Positions 56,840-64,000 of a stretch of DNA of 64,000 nt are shown here, one piece after another (within the stretch, counting starts at the first letter, position 1; each line of letters opens with the position of its first letter). The notes beneath the pieces were generated by a model. The model did no database searches. It had not been told where the DNA came from and was given only the letters and a program-made list of their open reading frames with translations. Both the position numbers and the translations under genes were made by a program. This DNA is from Haemonchus contortus (lineage: Eukaryota > Nematoda > Chromadorea > Rhabditida > Trichostrongylidae), in the NCBI GenBank assembly GCA_000469685.2, contig LS997562.1, positions 13,899,467 to 13,963,466 on the forward strand. The letters are read 5' to 3'.

Positions 56840-58794
56840 TAAAGTTGTATAGCTTGGTGGTGAAGTTCTAACCCAGTGAACAGGGTTTGTGTGTTCGTTC
56901 CTAGACGAGGCAGTGACGACGAGGGGAGGAGTTTTGGCCATGGGCGATCTTACGCTGCCTATTGATCGCCAGCGTACGTAGTTTGCAGTCGTTCAGCGGC
57001 TTTCGTGGCAAAGGGTCGCACTCGCTCGGCCTCCTGCCCGCCTTGTCTTCCTCGCCTTTCGCTTTGGTGTTGTGTGGTGTCAGTTTGTGTCCTCCTATCA
57101 CTCGCATGTCTATCATTAATCACTCGTCGTTCTGGTGCAGTGAGTAAAGCCTTTCATTGTTTGTGCTTCTCTATCTGAAGTGCCTAGTCTCCATGTTAAC
57201 GCTGTGCAGAATTTCATCTTAAGCATAAACTGTTTTCTGTGAGTGAATGAAGCTTTTCACTGGAAACCACGTTACTAACATTCCTATGTGAATTCTTAAC
57301 TACTATACGAATGTATTAACTGGAGAGGGTTCTGAAATACATTCCAATGTCATCTGGAAAAGTTGGTTAGATAATGTTTCGAATGCGAAGGGAATCGTTC
57401 AATGCCCACTTAAGGCACGGGATGCACTTTCCTTGCTGGAATGTCAACAAGCCTCGTGACTGAGGGAAAATGAATTGCTGCAGTACTAATTCAGCAATGG
57501 GAGGTAACGCAGCTAACTAGGAATCTACCCTTGGACGGTCCTGCTCCAAGAGGTCCGGACGTCACTACCCTCGCGATTCTCTTGCGGGACTTACGCAACT
57601 ACCTGAAATTACATAAAACTCTCCGATGGCCTTAGATCCCTTCATCTTTTCGTTGGTGTCACTGCCTTTAACTTTTAGTAATTTTACTTTTAGAGGGTGA
57701 TCCATAGCTCAGAGGGTGTGTACCACCTTAACGAACGCTACTCAGGCGCTTGGGTGTTCTCATATCCTCGCCCTTAGGTCATTCACTGCCCATTCGCCGC
57801 TTATATTCGTCAATTCCGGAGAATTCACGTGTTCCAATACTGTCATGGTAGTTTTGAACACACACTCTTTGTCCCCCATCTCTCGCGAGCGCAAGAGTCT
57901 ATCAGGTAGGTCGCCACTCTGCCCCCGCAGTATCCATTTTAGCCTCGTAACTCTGGGGTCATGGGTAGGGGTTCTCGACACTATCGTTTTGACATGTGGG
58001 AACAGTTGTTGACCTTAATTTTCTATGGTGTTCGGGTACTTCCAAGTAGAGATTGGCTCGTCTGTTGCCCTAACGACTTTCCTATGCTCACCCTCCATCG
58101 GAAGACGAAACCAACTGCTTTTTTACACCGTGACGGGCTACACGAATAAATTCTGAGTGCTTTAGGCCGCTGTTGTCGAGCTAGCGCTGAGCAGGACCGT
58201 CTACGTCCCATATTATTGGTGCTGTACTTCGTGTTGTTACTACTAATTTGGAGGAAAACTCAGTGCGTAAACACGATTCCTACAGTGGCTTTGCCGTGGA
58301 ATTAAATGCAATGGACGCAAAAGTGAACAGGAAGTTTTGGATTCCCAGTGGAAAGATAGGTGACCGCATCGGAACCACTGCTGCTTTCCCTAGGAATTCG
58401 GGGAGAAGTACCGTTACCCATCAGTAGGGGCCGTGTTCCTATTAGTCTAAAGTCTACAAGTCGACTGTCAAGATTAACTCACTCTTATTCAGAGACAAAG
58501 AGAATCAGGGCCACAGTTGCTTGAAAGGACAATTAAAAAGGACAGTGGAGATAAACAGAGCACCATTTGTACCATTACTTCCGTGAGCTCAATACATATT
58601 CAAACTCAGCTAAGACATCCAAAAAGAGACAAAAAGACAATACATACCGGGAAATTGTCAACTACAGTCAGCCATCTGACTCCTTCCATCCTTACATGCG
58701 ATTCAATCATTACTATTTTTTCACATCAATGGTCAACTGTAAACTCACTGTACCATAAAACTGATAGTATGACGACTAGTCTTCATAGCGCTCG
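56840..58794. other. No supported gene
   Basis: Frames of up to 108 codons (for example 57716-58012 and 58517-58843, plus) show no recognised domain or splice pattern. Confidence 0.4.
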
Positions 58795-58796
58795 AG

Positions 58797-59900
58797 GCAC
58801 AGTTCACGATAGAAACGATTACTGGGATTCCCTTCTAGAATGAACCTGTTAACCTTGTGCCCCAAGATAGCATGCGGGACGTCGCACGTGGAAAAGCGAC
58901 CTCGACGGAGCATTATGAGGGGTCCAAAGCCGGCTTAGTCGTCGTACACACCCAAGGGTGGCCGCATTATAGCGGCGGTCTTGTTAAGGTTGTACCATTC
59001 ACAATGAAGCATTAGGACGTAGACTTTGGCTTGCCTATGTGGGAGGCATCCCAGAGACACGATCTCGCACAGTCCCCTTTCTTATCACTTTTTTGAAGCC
59101 CGATATTTCTTAGATCCACCGATTATCACTATTTCTCCGCCATTCTTCACTAATCTGCAACATAACTTCCATTATTCCACTTGAGGTGGGTACATCAGCA
59201 TTATCGGAGCCCTGTATTTCTCAGAATCCCCCCATTTTCACTTTGAAATGAATGCAAAAAAAACCACTAAAAAATGAGAAATCGAGAGTTCACTTCATAT
59301 TACATTTTGAAAAAAAGCATGAGTCTTTATGGGGGCGAGGAAAAGTCATCGTCAAGGACGTATTACGAGGGGACAGGATAGGAACTAATTCACAGTCTTC
59401 AATCAGGCCTTCCCAGATCTGTCGCAAGCAACAACTCTTACGGCCCCAACTGCTTACAATCGCTCCGATACCTTCATACCCCAGAACATTCATCCATTTC
59501 AAGACAGCAACCTAAAGTTATCGATTTATTGATGTTTATTGGAGTCCTATTGACTAATAAAGTCGATTTCTCAACTACATATGTAGGCAGTCGGAATGGA
59601 CGACTTGAAGCAATGAGTTTGAAGAGACACTTCAGGATCACATTTGTTCTACGGATTGCGTATTGGGAAGGGAATTTCGTTTCTGAAATGTCCTTGATAG
59701 CGTTGTATGGCTCACTAAGCACACAAAGTCTGCCAACGCCCACCGTCATTGTTGCAGTGGGTGGTTTTCTGAACTGTGGGCCCCTGCGCTATCTCCTCCA
59801 GACTGTCATTTCGCCTTGACCACATCAAACATCGACTCTTTAGGGACCATGGTTCCTTTCCAATGCCTAGTTTGTGAAACTGTTTTGATCTTGAACTGTG
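58797..59900. mobile_element. TIR element, GGCACAGTTCAC family, about 1.1 kb
   Basis: The left end GAGGCACAGTTCACGATAG and the inverted right end GAGGCACAGTTCAAGATC (reverse of 59884-59905) delimit about 1.1 kb. It contains a 91-codon minus frame (59474-59749) and a 96-codon plus frame (59529-59819) with no recognised transposase motif. The left 270 bases are shared with 11180-11445. It may be the longest member of the family, or two ends may have met by chance. Confidence 0.45.
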
Positions 59901-60010
59901 CCTCTAGACCTTTTTCAGTAGCACTTCCTGGGATATCCCAAATTAGACCCTACAGGCGAGTAAGTGAGAACGAACACTTTCTATTACGTTTTCTCTTCCA
60001 ATTTCCCCTC

Positions 60011-60190
60011 CTACGATAAACACTCAACAAGTTTGGGAGTCCCGAAGTGATTGTACAGCTTAATCGTGAGCTTGAACATCGCCTGTGGATAGTTAAAGCC
60101 TTCCTCTGAACATTTCCCTAAGTATTCTCCGAGATCCAAGGTAAGCTTCAGCTGTTCCAGACTCTCGAGGATGATAATGGCGTAATCGGC
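60011..60190 (-). pseudogene. Orphan exon-like fragment
   Basis: A minus frame reads ADYAIIILESLEQLKLTLDL and then EYLGKCSEEGFNYPQAMF to a stop at 60011. It is preceded in the same frame, across one stop, by RLSQAKTKISQAEKHFG. The helical, charged pattern looks protein-like (coiled-coil or BAR-like), but the family is not recognised. It may be a pseudogene piece or a terminal exon after GTTGCAG. Confidence 0.3.
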
Positions 60191-61056
60191 CTGCAACTAG
60201 CCGAAATGTTTTTCTGCTTGGGAGATTTTTGTTTTTGCTTGGGAAAGCCTCTGAAAAAAATGGCAATAGACAAATATGCATAGGAAGACGTCGATTTTCC
60301 AATTAGCTTCATCGACTTTTGCAGAGCGATGTGTAGCTATGCTCACTAGGGTCAAAACATCCGATGCATTCGATTCGGGTTGGGTCGTGAAACGAAAATT
60401 TAGGGATTATTCCATGGTAGCAACAGATACTGCCCATTTCTATTCATTCTTCCTTTAAAAGTGACGGGTAACATTGATGGGCGCAAAACAAGCTGTCATC
60501 TCTGTTATGCTGCAGTTGAGGAGCGCCTTTCCGTCTCGGAGATCGGGGAACTTTAAACATGATTGTTGATCACTGGAATGATCATTTGTGCTGCTGGAAT
60601 GGGTGTTTGTGGGAGGTTCCTGGCGCCGCCGGACACCACGCCATATGACTCGTTATGATCAGCAGGTTCTGGGCAACCGAAATTCGAACGTTTGAGTTGC
60701 ATGTGGGACTCCCTTTTCCCATTGAGGACGTGACCTTTACGCTCAATTGCGCTCGAGCTATCGTTTGCCCTGCGTTATGATGGGATTGTATCGATTTCAG
60801 TGTGTTCGGCCGTACACCCAATCCTTCTCCATACTAGCCGCTACTACACAGTGTGGGTGCGTAGTTCCAAACGGCACCATCCAACAGCCCCGACTCCCGG
60901 ATAACAACATCATTGCAGTGCATTCGTCGCCAAAATCGTCATGAGTGATGTGGGTGTTTTTTTTGCACTGACTAACCAAATTTGTTCTGTCCTTTCTGCC
61001 TTTTGGATTCGTTCCTTGTCGTTTTCGCTTTGCCGCTTACCTATTTGCTTTTTTAG

Positions 61057-61143
61057 CTTCTGGCCAAAGTAGGAGAGAAGATGAGCGAATTGGAACAGAA
61101 AATGGCAGGAGTGCTACATTTAGGCAATGTCGCAGGAAGTGAG
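61057..61143 (+). CDS. Orphan exon candidate
   Basis: A 29-codon open segment between a strong acceptor (TTTTTTAG) and a strong donor (GTGAGC), phase 0 at both ends. It reads LLAKVGEKMSELEQKMAGVL and continues HLGNVAGSE, a helical pattern. Neighbouring exons were not found. It may belong to a gene with very long introns or be a remnant. Confidence 0.25.
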
Positions 61144-61734
61144 GTGAGCTCAGTACCTTCCCAGTCACTTTGCTATTTCGAAGCCATTTCCATTACGTCT
61201 ATTTCTGCGGACATCGGCTTCTCCATGGACGTTTATTCAGCAGAAATTGTTCGGTGGGAATCTTTTACCCACCAGATTCACTCTTTCTGATGTCTGGTCC
61301 AAGCACGATTCACGAGTTACATTTGCTTTCCGGCACTCTCCCTGTTACTCTGTAGCTCGTACTCTCCCTCTCCCACTCTCTCTCTCGATGGCCTTCGATG
61401 GTAACAGTGACGTGAGGGAAAGGGTGCCAAATGGGGGTTCAACTGTGATGGAGCTGTGGGAAGACAAACAAGTCAGGCAGTTCTAGACGTAAATACCATT
61501 GAATGGGATGCGCTCTGAGGTTTCTTATGTAGCAATACCTGAAATCATGGAAAGGACGTCGAAGAAGGCGGCCCGGGGCAGGTGCTGGGTTAGCAACTAT
61601 GGTGATTGGGAGCTGACTCAATGAGGGAACGGATGAAAAGTGTTCGAGGTCGGAGAGCGATCGGTAACCAGAGCACGGCTCAAAACAGATATCTAATTGA
61701 AAATGACACCCATGGATTGAGTTCGTGGGTTCCC

Positions 61735-62064
61735 TTAGTCAGATGTTGAGAAGGGGTCATCGTCGGAATAGTGCATCTGTTTCAACACATCGGCGCTCTT
61801 TTTAGAAATGCTCTTTGAAAGGCACTGGCTTTGTACTCGCATAGTTCTCATAAATTCTTCAAAAGTAAAGAAACCGGAGCGGCGTGAGAGAGGGATTAGT
61901 ACGAATCTTCGTAAAGCTTCTTTTGTGGATCTGCTCGCATCATCCTCAATATTTTCACTTTGGAAGTTATTGCTTCTTCTCACAGTGACGATTATTTCCT
62001 TTCGATCCTTATTATTCATATGGAACGAGCAGCTCATCGAACTATGATCCGCTGTCATTTGCAC
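61735..62064 (-). CDS. Hypothetical 109-residue ORF
   Basis: A single open frame from ATG to stop. It is basic in the middle (RRFVLIPLSRRSGFFTFEEF) with a Ser-rich acidic end (HYSDDDPFSTSD). No domain is recognised. It could be a single-exon gene, an exon or chance; codon use gives no clear verdict. Confidence 0.25.
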   Translation of the reverse strand: MQMTADHSSMSCSFHMNNKDRKEIIVTVRRSNNFQSENIEDDASRSTKEALRRFVLIPLSRRSGFFTFEEFMRTMRVQSQCLSKSISKKSADVLKQMHYSDDDPFSTSD

Positions 62065-64000
62065 TTTCCTCCTGTACTCCGTTACCGCCCACTTCTGATT
62101 GCAAAAAGCGAGACAGTGACGGCAGCGTGAAAATCAGCTGAAGTTCATACCGTCCCGGTCAATGGACTGCCCTATCAACTGAATCGCTCCCACAGTGCAT
62201 GAAGCTGTATCTTTCCGTGCTATCTGGGGAGCCTGTGAACCATTTTCATCGTTAACGTGAAGCGGAAGATGAACTGGATGCTAGGTGTGCTGACAGAATC
62301 GGTCGATAGTAGTTTTAGACTTGGGAGCCCACACCTTTCTGAGAATCTAATCTTTGCCTCTGATGATTATCTCAAACAAGTCCAGCAGGAACGGTCTCCA
62401 GCATGGCCCTTTCGGCCATCGAGCCACAGCTTCTAGCCAGAGGAAGCGAAACTAATTCGTAGGGTGTTAGATCGGTTCTGCCGAAATGCCATTATACCGC
62501 AAGAGATATGAAATCGGATGAATTGCATGGCAACTTGCTTAACTTGTACTGATCGGATTCCCCAGAGGACATGTCACAAGGGGCCTTGTGACCCTTGGAT
62601 GGTTTCCTGAGTCCTAACACCATATGGTACGCAGAAGAGTTGTTGTCAGTGATTGGAGGGATTTTATCGTCTCGTGAATGTGTGACACCGTAACCCCCTA
62701 GTATCCCACCACCCACCCCCGTGGGCTTCACCCGGGTTACCTTTCCTTTGCGTCGTATATGCGACGGGTGTTTTGGAGGCGCTTCAGCGTGTGTTTGGGT
62801 TACTGTGTCACACGTTCACGGGACGATTAAATCCGTCTTGTTTGTCAGTGTTCCTATTTGATTCCAGATGGGATCTAATTGTTGTTTAGTATCTCTGGAT
62901 TCAGGACATGCCCCATGACCCATACTGGCAGCTTTCTGGCAAATTGTGGGAAGTTTCAAGTATTTTTGAATCATACATTTTATCAATCCCTTATCAGTGG
63001 AATTCCTTTGTTTGGACGAGTCTACTAAAGGTGTGACTCCTAGATTGTGAATTATTACGATCGGTTATCAATTTTATTTGTCGGAGTCATGCAAAGGACC
63101 ACCTTGAAGGGATGTGCTCAACTCGATAAAAGACCCATTCATGAAGGTGGTTCTTATTCGCAGGCTTTCCTTACTAGTTACTTTCCATTCCTTCATACCG
63201 TACCCTTTTCGATAGCTTCGGAAAGCAGTATAATCGAAAACCTCGCGGAATACGAAAGGAAATGTTCGAGCTCGCAGTCATCTTCGAAATGGACCGTTGG
63301 CCTGGGCAGGTTTCATGCGTAGTAAAGGAATTCCACGAAAACACGCCGATCTGCGCTCTGCTGTTTGCCCGATACGAAGTGTTTATCATTGCGATCACAG
63401 ATCAGCTGATCATACGTCGAGCAGTTCGAGCAAGCATTGAACAACACTTTTGCAAATATGCTTTGACTGTTCTTTCAAGAATGTCCTAGAAGTCATCGTG
63501 GTTCCTCGCAGCCTATCGTCAGGACGTAATGAATTGCCCACTATCCTTCTAGTTAAAGACACATTCACAGGTACAACTGAAAGGGTTTCTTCAATGAGAG
63601 AGATTTCTTCCTCGGAAGAAACTGTGACTCTCAATGATAGCTTACGGGACGCTGTCGGGTCGAAAAAAGGCCAAGATAGGGCATAATAAGGGCCCTGAAA
63701 CCAGCTCAGCCGACGTGCACATCCAAGACGAAGACGATATTCTGAGCATTGTAAAAGCTGTGAACGCTGCGTCATTCACACCGGGACCTACTTTTTGCGC
63801 GCAGGCAGCTTATCCAGCTGCATATAGGCAATGACACAGACATTGAGACAGCTCGTCCAAACACCCCTTCTATGCAACTTTTATCGTCATACTCTCGTCC
63901 AACCACTGCGTTTACTTCATTCTCAAAAACTTATATTTCTCTGAATACGTCGTTTTCGCGTCTTCTTCGCCACTTTTGCACAGCGCCAGACTATCGCTTG
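62065..64000. other. No supported gene at window end
   Basis: Overlapping frames on both strands near 63170-63780 (up to 121 codons) are not recognised. Near 63655 a phrase (GGTCGAAAAAAGGCCAAGAT, then AGGGCATAATAAGGG) resembles the inner part of the GGCACAGTTCAC-family repeat at 1100-1140. Confidence 0.35.

Noticed and set aside
1..64000. CRISPR array, bacterial operon or riboswitch
   Set aside because: No regularly spaced repeats. Introns with GT/AG borders and eukaryotic elements exclude a prokaryotic source.

Overview
The window is nuclear DNA of a clade V (rhabditine/strongylid) nematode, most likely a hookworm-like parasite. The host genes closely resemble those of Caenorhabditis but have more introns and longer, repeat-filled introns. 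The spacer DNA is crowded with nematode-type mobile elements. Gene models come from reading ORFs together with GT/AG splice sites and intron phase. No alignment or database search was run, and exact species is not claimed.

Host genes lie in the right half. (1) 32103-39243 (+): a ten-exon gene for a 392-residue cathepsin B-like cysteine protease with a type II membrane anchor instead of a cleaved signal peptide. (2) 40113-43656 (-): mitochondrial ribosomal protein mL54, three exons with a 3.1 kb first intron. (3) 44067-49984 (-): a Claspin (replication-checkpoint adaptor) homologue, 19 exons whose phases all agree, 775 residues. (4) 53505-56726 (+): translation elongation factor 2, nine exons, 850 residues. 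The cluster eEF2 / Claspin / mL54 matches, as far as I recall, the C. elegans cosmid F25H5 cluster (eef-2, clsp-1, mrpl-54). Claspin and mL54 are 0.4 kb apart on one strand and could be an operon.

The left half (0-31 kb) and the right end (57-64 kb) are mainly mobile elements and their remains. A CR1/Jockey-like LINE (about 1560-6107) has an intact 948-residue ORF2. A BEL/Pao LTR retrotransposon (14305-19464, minus) has 239-bp LTRs differing at one base, a 5-bp target duplication and a tRNA-Gly primer site. It retains gag-protease but lacks reverse transcriptase, RNase H and integrase, and carries a broken envelope-like part and an extra zinc-knuckle ORF. Three mariner elements (26103, 32624, 41634) share the end TTAGGTTG. 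There is also a Tc1-like non-autonomous element (7225-8040), a 1.22 kb foldback element (51250-52471), a GC-rich hairpin inside a protease intron (38953-39122), seven copies of a tRNA-derived SINE, a TIR family beginning GGCACAGTTCACGATA, a decayed RTE LINE (35040-35800) and two pairs of direct repeats (8.8-12.5 kb).

Several insertions sit inside the introns of host genes that still have intact frames: a mariner and a hairpin in the protease gene, and a mariner in the mL54 gene. The introns therefore appear to absorb much of the repeat load.
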